Assembly (NCBI RefSeq): GCF_009865135.1
Contig: NZ_WWGH01000001.1
Location: 806,001 to 870,000 of the forward strand
Source of the DNA: Streptomyces sp. SID8374
GTDB taxonomy: Bacteria; Actinomycetota; Actinomycetes; Streptomycetales; Streptomycetaceae
Reading direction: 5' to 3'
Length of the DNA stretch: 64,000 bases
The position numbers and the translations under genes are program-made. This document shows, in pieces, positions 10,302 to 19,003 of this stretch (the stretch's first letter is position 1; every line of letters begins with the position of its first letter). The notes beneath the pieces are model-generated. The model saw only the letters and a list, made by a program, of their open reading frames with translations. It ran no database searches and was not told where the DNA came from.

Positions 10302-10978
10302 CGCGGGTCCTGCCCGGCCCGGTCGCTTCCCGGCAGCGGGTCCTGCCCGGCGGCCCGGTCGCTCGGCAGCAGGCCCTGTACGGAACCGGACCGGTCGCCG
10401 AGCAGCCGCTCCACGTACTTGGCGATGACGTCCACCTCCAGGTTGACCGGGTCGCCGGGCCGCTTGTGGCCGAGCGTGGTCAGGGCGAGGGTGGTGGGGA
10501 TGAGGCTGATGGTGAAGTAGTCGGCCGCCGCCTCGACGACGGTGAGGCTGACGCCGTCGACGGTGATGGAGCCCTTCTCGACGACGTACCGGGTCAGCTC
10601 GGGCGGCAGGGAGACCTTCACGATCTCCCAGTGCTCGGAAGGGGCGCGCTCCACGATGGTGCCGGTGCCGTCCACGTGCCCCTGGACGATGTGTCCGCCG
10701 AGCCGGCCGCCGAGCGCCATCGGGCGCTCCAGGTTGACGCGGGAGCCGGTGGTGAGGGCACCGAGGCTGGAGCGCTTGAGGGTCTCGGCCATCACATCGG
10801 CGGTGAACTCGCCCTCGCCGGTCTCGACGACGGTGAGGCAGACGCCGTTCACCGCGATGGAGTCGCCGTGCTTGGCGCCGTCGGTGACGACGGGGCCGCG
10901 CAGCCGGAAGCGGGAGGCGTCGGCGAGCTCCTCGACGGCGGTGACCTCACCCAGTTCTTCGACAATTCCGGTGAACAC
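10298..10978 (-). CDS. ribE: riboflavin synthase, alpha subunit
   Basis: This enzyme dismutates two lumazine molecules into riboflavin and a pyrimidine. The product has 226 residues with the two internally repeated lumazine-binding barrels. The first begins [11 protein letters not shown], and the pattern [13 protein letters not shown] marks the second. The start is a GTG at 10978, directly adjoining the TGA of ribD. The C-terminal 20 or so residues are a polar extension (repeats of SDRA-GQDP) beyond the usual end near residue 200. That tail is low complexity and probably unstructured. Confidence 0.95.
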   Translation of the reverse strand: MFTGIVEELGEVTAVEELADASRFRLRGPVVTDGAKHGDSIAVNGVCLTVVETGEGEFTADVMAETLKRSSLGALTTGSRVNLERPMALGGRLGGHIVQGHVDGTGTIVERAPSEHWEIVKVSLPPELTRYVVEKGSITVDGVSLTVVEAAADYFTISLIPTTLALTTLGHKRPGDPVNLEVDVIAKYVERLLGDRSGSVQGLLPSDRAAGQDPLPGSDRAGQDPR

Positions 10979-12079
10979 TCAGTTTCCCTTCCGAGCAGGG
11001 GCGGGGGCGGCGGTGATGCGCAGATCGGGGCCGATGCGGACCGTCTCGATCACATCGAGGCGCAACGCCCCGGAGATGGTGGTGATTCCGGCGTCGCCGA
11101 GGGCCGCGGGGCCCGCGCCGAGCAGAACCGGGGCGAGATAGCCGACGACCTTGTCGACCTTTCCCGCGGCGACGAAGGCTCCGGCGAGGGTGGGGCCGCC
11201 TTCGAGGAGTACGGAGAGGACGCCGCGCCCGTGCAGGGCGGCGAGGAGGGCGTCGAGGTCCAGGCCGGGGCCGGTGGCGGCGCGGGGCAGCCGCAGGACG
11301 GTGTCCTCGGGGAGGTGGCCGGCCGGGGCGTCCTCGGCGACCGCGACCAGGGTGGGCGCGGTGTCGTCGAGGACCCGGGCGCCGGGCTTGACGGCCGTGG
11401 CGTTCGTGTCGACGACGACCCGCAGGGGCTGGGTGGCGCCGTCGATGCCGCGTACGCCCAGCTGGGGGTCGTCGGCGCGGGCGGTGCCCGAGCCCACGAT
11501 CACCGCGTCGGCCTCGGCGCGGAGCCGGTGGACGTCGGCGCGGGCCTCGGGCGAGGTGATCCAGCGGCTGGTGGTGTCGGCGGCGGCGATACGGCCGTCG
11601 AGGGTGGCGGCGTACTTCCACAGGACGTACGGGCGGCCCAGGCGCACCGAGGTCAGCCAGGCGGCGTTGCCCGCCTCGGCCTGCTCGGCGAGGAGGCCCT
11701 GTTCGACCTGGACCCCGGCCGCGCGCAGGGTGTCGGCACCGCCGGTGGCCTGCGGGTTCGGGTCCCCGACCGCGTACACGACCCGGCTGATCCCGGCCTC
11801 CAGGAGGGCCTGGGCGCAGGGGCCGGTGCGGCCGGTGTGGTTACAGGGTTCGAGGGTGACGTAGGCGGTGCCGCCCCGGGCCCGCTCGCCGGCCGCGCGC
11901 AGGGCGTGGACCTCGGCGTGGGGCCCTCCTGCGCGCTGGTGGAAGCCTTCACCGGCCAGGGCTCCGGAGGCGTCGGTGATGACACATCCGACGACCGGAT
12001 TGGGGCTGGTGGAGCCGAGACCGCGGGCGGCGAGCGTGACGGCTCGGCCCATGGCGGTGATGTCGGCTGCGGTGGCCAC
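10979..12079 (-). CDS. ribD: bifunctional deaminase/reductase RibD
   Basis: The 366-residue protein carries the deaminase (N-terminal) and reductase (C-terminal) steps of riboflavin synthesis. The zinc deaminase motifs are PHAEVHAL and PCNHTGRTGPC. The reductase half shows VIVGSGTARADDPQL and LLEGGPTLAGAF. The GTG at 12079 is chosen because AGGAGG lies about 6 nt upstream. This is the first gene of the rib operon, separated from the FMN riboswitch (12241-12367) by a 161-nt leader. Confidence 0.96.
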   Translation of the reverse strand: MATAADITAMGRAVTLAARGLGSTSPNPVVGCVITDASGALAGEGFHQRAGGPHAEVHALRAAGERARGGTAYVTLEPCNHTGRTGPCAQALLEAGISRVVYAVGDPNPQATGGADTLRAAGVQVEQGLLAEQAEAGNAAWLTSVRLGRPYVLWKYAATLDGRIAAADTTSRWITSPEARADVHRLRAEADAVIVGSGTARADDPQLGVRGIDGATQPLRVVVDTNATAVKPGARVLDDTAPTLVAVAEDAPAGHLPEDTVLRLPRAATGPGLDLDALLAALHGRGVLSVLLEGGPTLAGAFVAAGKVDKVVGYLAPVLLGAGPAALGDAGITTISGALRLDVIETVRIGPDLRITAAPAPARKGN

Positions 12080-12207
12080 CGGGTCCTCCTGCCTCTTCGG
12101 GCACGGACTCCGGGGCCTGTCGATGACGACAGATGAAGCGGCTCACCAGGGGAAACGCCGAAAACCGAAGAAGGGACGCAGGGGTCCGGAGAATCCCGGC
12201 CATGCGT

Positions 12208-12220
12208 CCGCCTACGGCGG
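12208..12220 (-). other. short hairpin in the rib leader
   Basis: CCGCC and GGCGG enclose a 3-nt loop between the FMN riboswitch and the ribD start. It is a candidate part of the expression platform. I cannot tell whether the switch acts on transcription or on translation. Confidence 0.35.
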
Positions 12221-12240
12221 CGTACCGATGAAGAACCGCC

Positions 12241-12367
12241 GCGCACTGCCTCCCATCCGGACTTTAACCGTCGGTCCAGGAATCCCACCTGGTCAACCGG
12301 CCGCTGGCTGCGGACGGGTCGCGGACTATAACCGCCGGTTCGGAATTGCACCGACCCCGGAGTGCGC
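12241..12367 (-). ncRNA. FMN riboswitch (RFN element)
   Basis: Read on the minus strand, this leader matches the RFN consensus closely. The P1 arms GCGCACT (12361-12367) and AGTGCGC (12241-12247) close it. Inside are ACCGGCGGTTATAGTCCGCGA, shown here only as its key blocks ACCGGCGGT and ATAGTCCGCGA, and the partner blocks ACCGACGGT and AAAGTCCGGATGGGAG. Known RFN elements bind FMN and lower riboflavin gene expression. Here it precedes ribD-ribE-ribM-ribBA-ribH and possibly hisE-hisG. Confidence 0.97.
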
Positions 12368-12516
12368 TGCTACTGGTACGGAACCAGTCTGCCACGGACG
12401 CTCCTCGGCCATGCGGGTGAGCGATGTGGGCTGGGTCACAGGACACCTGGCGCAAACCCGCCCAGAGGAAATCCGACATGTCGGTGACAACGTAGTCATT
12501 CAGAAAGTTGAGCGGT

Positions 12517-12554
12517 AAAGGTCCAGACCTATTGACGCACTGGTCTAGTCCTCT
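12517..12554 (+). promoter_or_regulatory. two DasR-like (dre) repeats at the chitinase promoter
   Basis: The downstream element ACTGGTCTAGTCCTCT (12539-12554) differs from the DasR consensus ACTGGTCTAGACCACT at two positions. A weaker copy, AAAGGTCCAGACCTAT, lies at 12517-12532. The GGTCYAGWCCT cores start at 12520 and 12542, 22 bp apart, on the same face of the helix. Direct repeats of this type are known at Streptomyces chitinase promoters, and DasR controls chitin and GlcNAc genes. Binding here is inferred. Confidence 0.8.
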
Positions 12555-12560
12555 TAATCT
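12532..12560 (+). promoter_or_regulatory. chitinase promoter (-35/-10)
   Basis: TTGACG (12532-12537) and TAATCT (12555-12560) are separated by exactly 17 nt. The better DasR-like box occupies most of the spacer, so bound repressor would block RNA polymerase. Transcription should begin near 12567 and give a leader of about 100 nt. Confidence 0.8.
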
Positions 12561-12670
12561 CTGCGTCACCTCCGAGGTTCGGTCCCACGGTGTGCGCACA
12601 CCGGGACCCCGACACGACCCACCCCCTTTGCCAGTTGTGTTCTGCCGACCTCCCCAGGAGGAACGTCCAC

Positions 12671-15046
12671 ATGCTGTCCCCCACCAGAGCGAGAGCCACG
12701 CTGCTCGCCGCCGGCGCCGCTGTCGCCGGCCTCCTGATGACCTCCCTCGCCGCCACCCCGTCGGCCGCCGCCACCGACCACGAGTCCTGTCGCCCCGACG
12801 GGCTCTACAAGACCCCCGGTGTCGACGTCCCCTACTGCACCGTCTACGACGGTGAGGGCCGCGAGAAGATGGGCGCCGACCACAAGCGCCGCGTCATCGG
12901 CTACTTCACCAACTGGCGTACCGGCAAGGACGGCAAGGACGCCTACCTGGTCCCCGACATCCCCTGGGACAAGGTCACGCACCTCAACTACGCCTTCGCG
13001 CACGTCGACAGCTCCAACAAGCTCTCGGTCGGCCCCGACGGCGCCGACAACGCCTCCACCGGGATGACCTGGCCCGGTGTCGCGGGCGCCGAGATGGACC
13101 CGACGCTCCCCTACAAGGGGCACTTCAACCTGCTGACCAAGTACAAGAAGCAGCACCCGGACGTGAAGACCCTGGTCTCCGTGGGCGGCTGGGCCGAGAC
13201 CGGCGGCTACTTCGGCCCGGACGGCAAGCGCGTCAACTCCGGCGGCTTCTACTCGATGGCGACCAACGCCGACGGCTCGGTCAACCAGACCGGCATCAAC
13301 ACCTTCGCCGACTCGGCCGTCACCTTCATCAAGAAGTACGGCTTCAACGGCGTCGACATCGACTACGAGTACGCGACGTCCATGAAGGACGCGGGCAACC
13401 CCATGGACCACGCGCTGGCCAACGGCCGCCGCGCGGGCCTGGTGAAGGGCTACGACGCCCTGATGAAGACCCTCCGCGAGAAGCTGGACCGCGCGGGCGC
13501 CGCCGACGGCAAGCACTACCTGCTGACCGTCGCCGCCCCCTCCTCCGGCTACCTGCTGCGGGGCATGGAGACGTACCAGATGCAGAAGTACCTGGACTAC
13601 GTCAACATCATGTCCTACGACCTGCACGGCGCCTGGAACGAGTACGTCGGCCCGAACGCCCAGCTGTTCGACGACGGCAAGGACAACGAGCTGGCACAGG
13701 CCGGTGTCTACAGCACCTCGCAGTACGGCGGGGTCGGCTACCTCAACACCGACTGGGCCTACCACTACTTCCGCGGCTCCATGCCGGCCGGCCGCATCAA
13801 CATCGGCCTGCCGTACTACACCCGCGGCTTCAAGAACGTCCAGGGCGGCACCGACGGCCTCTGGGGCAAGGCCGCCACGACCAACTGCCCGGCGGGCGCG
13901 GGGCTGACCAAGTGCGGTGACGGCGCGGTCGGCATCGACAACCTGTGGCACGACAAGGACGACAACGGCCAGGAGTCGCCGGCCGGTTCCAACCCGATGT
14001 GGCACGCCAAGAACCTGGAGAAGGGCATCGTCGGCGACTACCTCACCAGCTACGGCTTCCCCGCGAACACCCAGCTGACCGGCACCTACGTCCGCAAGTA
14101 CGACTCCACGCTGGTCGCCCCGTGGTTGTGGAACGCCCAGAAGAAGGTCTTCCTCTCCACCGAGGACGAGCAGTCGGTGCAGCGCAAGGCCCAGTACGTG
14201 GTCGACAAGGGCATCGGCGGCACGATGATCTGGGAGCTGGCGGGCGACTACAAGTGGAACGCCGCCAAGGGCCAGTACGAGACCGGCAACACGCTGACCA
14301 CCGCGATGTACGACGCCTTCAAGTCGGCGGCCCCCTACGGCGCGAAGCGCTCCACGGTCACCCTGCCCACCGAGGCCCTCAACATCGATGTCTCCTTCGG
14401 CCAGTTCGCCCTCGGTGACTCCAACTACCCGATCAGCCCCAAGCTGAAGATCACCAACCGGACCCAGGCCACGCTGCCCGGCGGTACGGAGTTCCAGTTC
14501 GACTACTCCACCTCCGCCCCGGCCAACGCCAAGGACCAGTCCGGCTTCGGTACGTCGATCATCCGCAGCGACCACACGGCCGCCAACAACATCGGCGGGC
14601 TCAAGGGCCCCTACAACCGGGTCTCCCTGAAGCTCCCGGCCTGGCAGACCCTGGCCCCCGGCGCCTCGGTGGAGCTGGACTTCGTCTACTACCTGCCGAC
14701 CTCCACGCCGTCCAACTGGACCGTGACCTTCGGCGGGAAGTCCTACTCCCTCGCCGGTGACCTGGCCCGCGGTACGACCGTGGTGGAGCCCGGCACCGGC
14801 ACCAACCCGACGCCGACCCCGACCCCGACCCCGGACCCGACCGGTCCCACGCCGACGCCCACGCCGACCCCGACGCAGCCGGGCGGCACCTGCACGGCCC
14901 CGGCGTGGAACGCGGCCACCGAGTACGGCGGCGGCTCCACCGTCAGCCAGGACGGCCGCCAGTGGAAGGCCTCGTGGTGGACGAAGGGCGAGAAGCCCGG
15001 CACCACCGGCGAGTGGGGCGTCTGGAAGGACCAGGGCGCCTGCTAG
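12671..15046 (+). CDS. secreted GH18 chitinase with chitin-binding modules
   Basis: The enzyme has 791 residues and AGGAGG lies before the ATG. A Sec signal peptide spans residues 1-34 (cleavage likely after SAAA). The GH18 barrel (about 70-555) has VSVGGW (170-174) and the catalytic motif NGVDIDYE (226-233, acid E233). The usual first Asp of DxxDxDxE is Asn here. A substrate-site motif reads NIMSYD. A beta-rich ChiC-type domain follows (about 575-710), then a T/P repeat linker, then a C-terminal CBM5/12-like module with several Trp. It should cut chitin outside the cell. The promoter carries DasR-like sites. Confidence 0.94.
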   Translation: MLSPTRARATLLAAGAAVAGLLMTSLAATPSAAATDHESCRPDGLYKTPGVDVPYCTVYDGEGREKMGADHKRRVIGYFTNWRTGKDGKDAYLVPDIPWDKVTHLNYAFAHVDSSNKLSVGPDGADNASTGMTWPGVAGAEMDPTLPYKGHFNLLTKYKKQHPDVKTLVSVGGWAETGGYFGPDGKRVNSGGFYSMATNADGSVNQTGINTFADSAVTFIKKYGFNGVDIDYEYATSMKDAGNPMDHALANGRRAGLVKGYDALMKTLREKLDRAGAADGKHYLLTVAAPSSGYLLRGMETYQMQKYLDYVNIMSYDLHGAWNEYVGPNAQLFDDGKDNELAQAGVYSTSQYGGVGYLNTDWAYHYFRGSMPAGRINIGLPYYTRGFKNVQGGTDGLWGKAATTNCPAGAGLTKCGDGAVGIDNLWHDKDDNGQESPAGSNPMWHAKNLEKGIVGDYLTSYGFPANTQLTGTYVRKYDSTLVAPWLWNAQKKVFLSTEDEQSVQRKAQYVVDKGIGGTMIWELAGDYKWNAAKGQYETGNTLTTAMYDAFKSAAPYGAKRSTVTLPTEALNIDVSFGQFALGDSNYPISPKLKITNRTQATLPGGTEFQFDYSTSAPANAKDQSGFGTSIIRSDHTAANNIGGLKGPYNRVSLKLPAWQTLAPGASVELDFVYYLPTSTPSNWTVTFGGKSYSLAGDLARGTTVVEPGTGTNPTPTPTPTPDPTGPTPTPTPTPTQPGGTCTAPAWNAATEYGGGSTVSQDGRQWKASWWTKGEKPGTTGEWGVWKDQGAC

Positions 15047-15061
15047 CACCAGCGGCCGTAC

Positions 15062-15136
15062 GGCGGTGAGCGGACCACCCCCCGCTCGCCGCCGGCCACC
15101 CCCCAGGAAGCCCCGGCGTCCACCGCCGGGGCTTCC
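15062..15136 (+). terminator. double hairpin after the chitinase gene
   Basis: The first hairpin pairs GGCGGTGAGCGG with CCGCTCGCCGCC (one mismatch, 15062-15094). The second has perfect 13-bp arms GGAAGCCCCGGCG (15106-15118) and CGCCGGGGCTTCC (15124-15136) around a 5-nt loop. Together they should end chitinase transcription. No T-run is present. Confidence 0.75.
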
Positions 15137-15197
15137 CTCGCTCCCGCGCTCCCGCGCTCCCGCCGCGATCGGAACCGGCCTCTGGCAGGCTGACCCC

Positions 15198-15944
15198 ATG
15201 ACGACGATTCTGGTCACCGGCGCCACCGGAACGCTCGGCCGCCAGGTCGCCGACCGGCTGCGCACCGAGGGAGCCGACGTCCGCGCTCTCAGCCGCCGCT
15301 CCCCCTCGTACGCCGTCGATCTGCGCGACGGCAGAGGGCTGGACGCTGCGGTCGACGGGGTCGACGCGATCGTGCACTGCGCCACCTCTCCGCGCGGCGG
15401 TGACGACCGGGCGGCGGGCTACCTCATCGATGCGGCGAAGCGGGCCGGGGTCCCCCATCTGGTCTACATCTCGATCGTGGGCGTGGACCGGGTGCCGCTC
15501 GGCTACTACACGGTCAAGCGCCGGGTCGAGAGGATGATCGAGGACTCCGGGATCGGCGCGACCATCCAGCGGGCCACGCAATTCCACGACCTGGTCCTGT
15601 CCATCGTCTCCGGTGCGGCGAAGCTCCCCGTACTGCCGGTGCCCGCCGGGGTATCGGTCCAGCCCGTCGACAGCGGCGAGGTCGCCGACCGGCTGGCCGC
15701 CCTGGCGCTCGGCACTCCGGCGGGCCGGGTGCCGGACCTGGGCGGCCCCGAGGTCCGGGAGCTGAGCGACCTGGCCGGGGTCTATCTCCGTACGACGGGG
15801 CGCAGGCGGCGGGTGGTGCCGGTGCGGCTGGCGGGGAAGACGTACGCGGGGTACCGGAGCGGCGGACATCTGAGCCCGGAGCATGCGGTGGGGGCGGTGA
15901 CGTTCGAGGAGTTCCTGGCGCGGCGGCATCGGCGGGCGGGCTGA
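15198..15944 (+). CDS. NmrA-like NAD(P)-binding reductase
   Basis: The product has 248 residues, starting at an ATG at 15198 with GGCAGG upstream. The N-terminus TILVTGATGTLGRQVADRL is a Rossmann dinucleotide site (GATGTLG, residues 8-14) of the atypical short-chain dehydrogenase/NmrA type. A YISIVGVDRVPLGYYTVKRR segment holds a YxxxK pair that may be catalytic. Such proteins act as oxidoreductases or redox sensors, and the substrate is unknown. It is monocistronic, with the chitinase terminator before it and a repeat array after it. Confidence 0.85.
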   Translation: MTTILVTGATGTLGRQVADRLRTEGADVRALSRRSPSYAVDLRDGRGLDAAVDGVDAIVHCATSPRGGDDRAAGYLIDAAKRAGVPHLVYISIVGVDRVPLGYYTVKRRVERMIEDSGIGATIQRATQFHDLVLSIVSGAAKLPVLPVPAGVSVQPVDSGEVADRLAALALGTPAGRVPDLGGPEVRELSDLAGVYLRTTGRRRRVVPVRLAGKTYAGYRSGGHLSPEHAVGAVTFEEFLARRHRRAG

Positions 15945-15970
15945 GCGACCGGAGTTGTACGGCTCCCCAG

Positions 15971-16189
15971 GCGCGCGGGCTGGGCATGACCGTGCGGGGT
16001 GGGCACGGCTGTACCGGCTGAGCGACCGCTGTACGGGCTGAGCGCCGCCGTTCGGGATGAGCCCGGCCGTACGGGCTGAGCACCGCCGTACCGGCTGGGC
16101 GACCACCGTACGGGATGAGCGCCGCCGACGTACGGGCTGAGCCCGGCGTACCGGCTAGGCACCGCCGTACAGGCTGAGCAGCCTCAGTC
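15971..16189. repeat. array of about 11 degenerate 18-23-bp repeats
   Basis: Units begin with a variant of GTACGGGCTGAGC followed by a C/G-rich tail such as GCCGCC or ACCGCC. Copies start near 15971, 15992, 16011, 16031, 16050, 16069, 16088, 16108, 16130, 16148 and 16167, and weaker echoes continue to about 16260. The array fills the 317-nt gap between the convergent ends of the NmrA-like gene and the ROK gene. Minus-strand frames across it read as low-complexity peptide and are not believable genes. No spacer or leader structure of a CRISPR is present. Confidence 0.85.
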
Positions 16190-16261
16190 GTACGGTTCCT
16201 CAGCCGCCCGGGCCCGCGCCGCCGTTCGGGCCAAGCACCGCGCCGCCGTCCGTCGGACCGG

Positions 16262-17443
16262 TCACCCGCCCGGCGTGAACAGCGCGTCCTGCGCCGCGTC
16301 CCGGGCGGCGATCAGTGCCCCGCGCAGCACCGCCCCGTCCCCCAGCGAACCGGCCCGGACCTCGGTGCGCAGCGGTGACATCCGGGCGAGGCGCTCCTCG
16401 ACCCGGGCGGCCAGCGGGGCGCCCCCCGCCTCGCCGACCGCGCCCGCCAGGAGTACGCAGCCGGGGTCCAGGACCGAGACGACGGCCGCCGCCCCGAGGG
16501 CGAGGCGGTCGGCCAGTTCGTCGAGGAACGGCTCACCCCGCTCCCCCGCCGCCAGCGCCGTGCGTACGGCGGCCACGGCGGCGGCCTCCGACGGCGCTTC
16601 CAGCGGCCCCTCGATGCCGTGCCGGGCGGCGAGTTCGCAGAGGGCCGCCGAACCGGCCAGGGAGTAGAACCCGCCCTCGCAGTCGACGGCCGAGGGCAGC
16701 CCGGCCACCCCCGGCACCGGCAGGAAGCCGATCTCCCCCGCACCGCCGGACGCGCCCTGCCGCAGCTTGCCGTCCAGCATCACGGCGGCCCCGATGCCCT
16801 GGCCCAGCCAGATCAGGACGAACGTCTCGCGGTCGAGGGCGGCCCCGGCCCGGTGCTCCGCGACGGCGGCGAGGTTGGTCTCGTTCTCGACGAGGACGGC
16901 CGCCGGGAGCCGCTGCTGGAGCACCCGGACCAGGCCCCGGTGCCAGGCGGGCAGCCCGGTGCTGTCGCGCAGTTCGCCGGTGGCCGGGTCGATCAGGCCC
17001 GGGGCCCCGATGCCGACGCTGTGCAGGGGGACGGACCCCGCCTCGCGGGCGGTGCGCTCCAGGAGGGCGACGGCCTGTTCGACGGCGGGCCCGGTGCCCG
17101 TGTCGTCGGCGATGGGCAGGGTGGCCTCCGCGAGCGTCGTGCCGAGCAGGTCGGCGACGACCACGGAGACGCTGCCGGTGCGTACGTCGAGGGCGGCGAG
17201 GTGGGCCCGGTCGGCGACGATCCCGTACAGCTTGGCGTTGGGGCCCCGGCGGACGGCTCCGGACTCGCCGACGACATGGATCAGGCCGGCGCTGCTGAGC
17301 CGTTCGACCAGGTCGGCGACGGTGGGGCGGGAGAGTCCGGTCAGGGTCTTCAGCTGGGTGGCGGTCAACGGGCCGTCCTGCTGGAGCAGTTGCAGGGCGA
17401 GGCGGTCGTTGATGGCCCGAGCCGTGCTCGGTGATGCGGGCAT
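16262..17443 (-). CDS. ROK-family transcriptional regulator without the zinc motif
   Basis: The protein has 393 residues. The ATG at 17443 is chosen for its upstream GAAGGA and typical N-terminus. Residues about 10-70 are a winged HTH (TATQLKTLTGLSRPTVADLV). The rest is the ROK sugar-sensing fold, with VENETNLAAVAE and GGAGEIGF. The usual CxCGxxGC zinc cluster and the His of GELGH are absent (one Cys, in VDCEGG), so zinc binding seen in NagC/Mlc types is unlikely. It is divergent from the MFS gene, with a 21-bp palindrome between them, which suggests local repression of that transporter. Confidence 0.9.
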   Translation of the reverse strand: MPASPSTARAINDRLALQLLQQDGPLTATQLKTLTGLSRPTVADLVERLSSAGLIHVVGESGAVRRGPNAKLYGIVADRAHLAALDVRTGSVSVVVADLLGTTLAEATLPIADDTGTGPAVEQAVALLERTAREAGSVPLHSVGIGAPGLIDPATGELRDSTGLPAWHRGLVRVLQQRLPAAVLVENETNLAAVAEHRAGAALDRETFVLIWLGQGIGAAVMLDGKLRQGASGGAGEIGFLPVPGVAGLPSAVDCEGGFYSLAGSAALCELAARHGIEGPLEAPSEAAAVAAVRTALAAGERGEPFLDELADRLALGAAAVVSVLDPGCVLLAGAVGEAGGAPLAARVEERLARMSPLRTEVRAGSLGDGAVLRGALIAARDAAQDALFTPGG

Positions 17444-17515
17444 ACCGGGATCCTTCCAGACCACTGCGGAGCCTCTTTCCCGGGTCGGCGACGGGAGCGA
17501 CCCTGAAGAACTATT

Positions 17516-17536
17516 TATCAGGCAGGGTTCCTGATA
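17516..17536. promoter_or_regulatory. palindromic operator between ROK and MFS genes
   Basis: Perfect arms TATCAGG (17516-17522) and CCTGATA (17530-17536) are separated by 7 nt. Flanking A/T bases extend the symmetry (AACTATT on the left, GTTT on the right). This is an unusually A/T-rich spot in a 160-nt divergent gap and the natural operator for the ROK protein, probably controlling both directions. Confidence 0.75.
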
Positions 17537-17602
17537 GTTTACGCGACGCAGTCCGGCTGCCTCGCGACGCAGACCGGCTTTTCCAGGGGAGGGCACAGCC
17601 GC

Positions 17603-18856
17603 ATGACGAAGGAACCGACCGCCGCCGCGGTCCACAGCACGGAGCAGGTGCGGCGGGCCAGGATCGCCGTCGCCACCGTCTTCGCGGTGCACGGGGCGGT
17701 GACCGGCAGCTTCGCGACCCGGGTGCCCTGGATCCAGGACCACGCCGGGGTGAGCGCGGGTCAGCTCGGCCTCGCCCTGGCCTTCCCGGCGATCGGCGCC
17801 TCGATCGCGATGCCGCTCGCGGGCCGGATCAGCCACCGCTTCGGCGCCCGGACCGCCCTGCGCGGGCTGCTCGCCCTGTGGACGCTGGCGCTGACCCTGC
17901 CCGCGCTGGCGCCCAACCTGCTGACGCTGTGCGCCGTCCTCTTCGTCTACGGGGCCACGGCCGGGATGTCCGACGTGGCGATGAACGCCCTGGGTGTGGA
18001 GGTGGAGAACCGTCTCGACAGGTCGATCATGTCGGGACTGCACGGGATGTGGAGCGTGGGCGCGCTGATCGGTTCGGCGGCGGGCACGGTCGCCGCCCAC
18101 ATCGGCGCCGACGCCCGTCTCCACCACACGCTCGCCGCGCTGGTGCTGACGGCGCTGGGTCTGGCCGCCTGCCAGGGCGTGCTGGACCTGCGCAGCGAGC
18201 CGGACGAGGAGCCGCCGCCGCGCTTCACCCTGCCGCCGAGGTCGGCGCTGATCATCGGGGCCGTCGGGTTCTGCGCGGTGTTCGCCGAGGGCGCCAGCCT
18301 GGACTGGTCGGCGGTCTACCTGCGGGACATCCTGGGCAGCTCGGACGGGGTCGCGGCCGCCTCCACCACGGCGTTCGCCCTGACGATGGCGGTGGCGCGG
18401 CTCGCCGGGGACCGGATCGTGGACCGGTTCGGCGCGGTGCGGACCGTACGGACGGGCGGGGCGCTGGCCACCGTGGGCGGGCTGCTCGTGGTGTTCTCGC
18501 CCTCCCCCGCGGCGGCGATGGGCGGCTTCGGGCTGCTGGGGCTCGGCGTGGCGGTCGTGGTGCCGCTGGCCTTCGCGGCGGCCGGGCGCAGCGGGCCGAA
18601 CCCGAGCCAGGCCATCGCGGGCGTCGCCACCATCACGTACACCTCGGGGCTGATCGCCCCCTCCGCGATCGGCTCGCTGGCGGAGGCGACCTCGCTGGTG
18701 GTCTCCTTCGGCGTGGTGACCTTGCTGGCGTTCGGCCTGGTGCTGGGGGCCGGGGTGCTGCGGGCGGGCGACCGGAAGGTCATCGGCTCCGGTACGGGCT
18801 CCGGCTCCGGCTCGGCGGTGGGCGGTGCGGCGACGAAGAGCCCGTCCGGAAGCTGA
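17603..18856 (+). CDS. MFS transporter
   Basis: The 417-residue protein has about 12 hydrophobic segments of the major facilitator type, and GGGGAGGG lies upstream of the ATG. Between helices 2 and 3 lies GRISHRFGARTALRG, the MFS loop motif, and the second half repeats it (GDRIVDRFGAVRTVR). The C-terminus is a short G/S-rich tail. The substrate is not evident. Control by a divergent ROK regulator makes a sugar or sugar derivative the best guess. Confidence 0.88.
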   Translation: MTKEPTAAAVHSTEQVRRARIAVATVFAVHGAVTGSFATRVPWIQDHAGVSAGQLGLALAFPAIGASIAMPLAGRISHRFGARTALRGLLALWTLALTLPALAPNLLTLCAVLFVYGATAGMSDVAMNALGVEVENRLDRSIMSGLHGMWSVGALIGSAAGTVAAHIGADARLHHTLAALVLTALGLAACQGVLDLRSEPDEEPPPRFTLPPRSALIIGAVGFCAVFAEGASLDWSAVYLRDILGSSDGVAAASTTAFALTMAVARLAGDRIVDRFGAVRTVRTGGALATVGGLLVVFSPSPAAAMGGFGLLGLGVAVVVPLAFAAAGRSGPNPSQAIAGVATITYTSGLIAPSAIGSLAEATSLVVSFGVVTLLAFGLVLGAGVLRAGDRKVIGSGTGSGSGSAVGGAATKSPSGS

Positions 18857-19003
18857 GCCTCCGACGTGGCGGCAGGGCGGCCGACCTCGATGCGGCCGCC
18901 AACCACCGCACCACTACCATGGCGCTGATCTTTTCCGCAGGTGAACACCGAATACCGGATCGCAGACCGGCCGGCACACCGAGCAGACCTTCAGGGAGCA
19001 ACC

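Noticed and set aside
14800..14885. CCGACCCCGACC nucleotide repeat as a regulatory element
   Set aside because: It encodes the T/P linker of the chitinase and is explained by protein repeat and codon bias.
15971..16189. CRISPR-like array
   Set aside because: The repeats are contiguous and degenerate, without unique spacers, and no cas genes are present.
18857..19003. Purine or PreQ1-type riboswitch before the NCS2 permease
   Set aside because: No conserved loop sequences are present; only a G/C-rich weak hairpin can be drawn.
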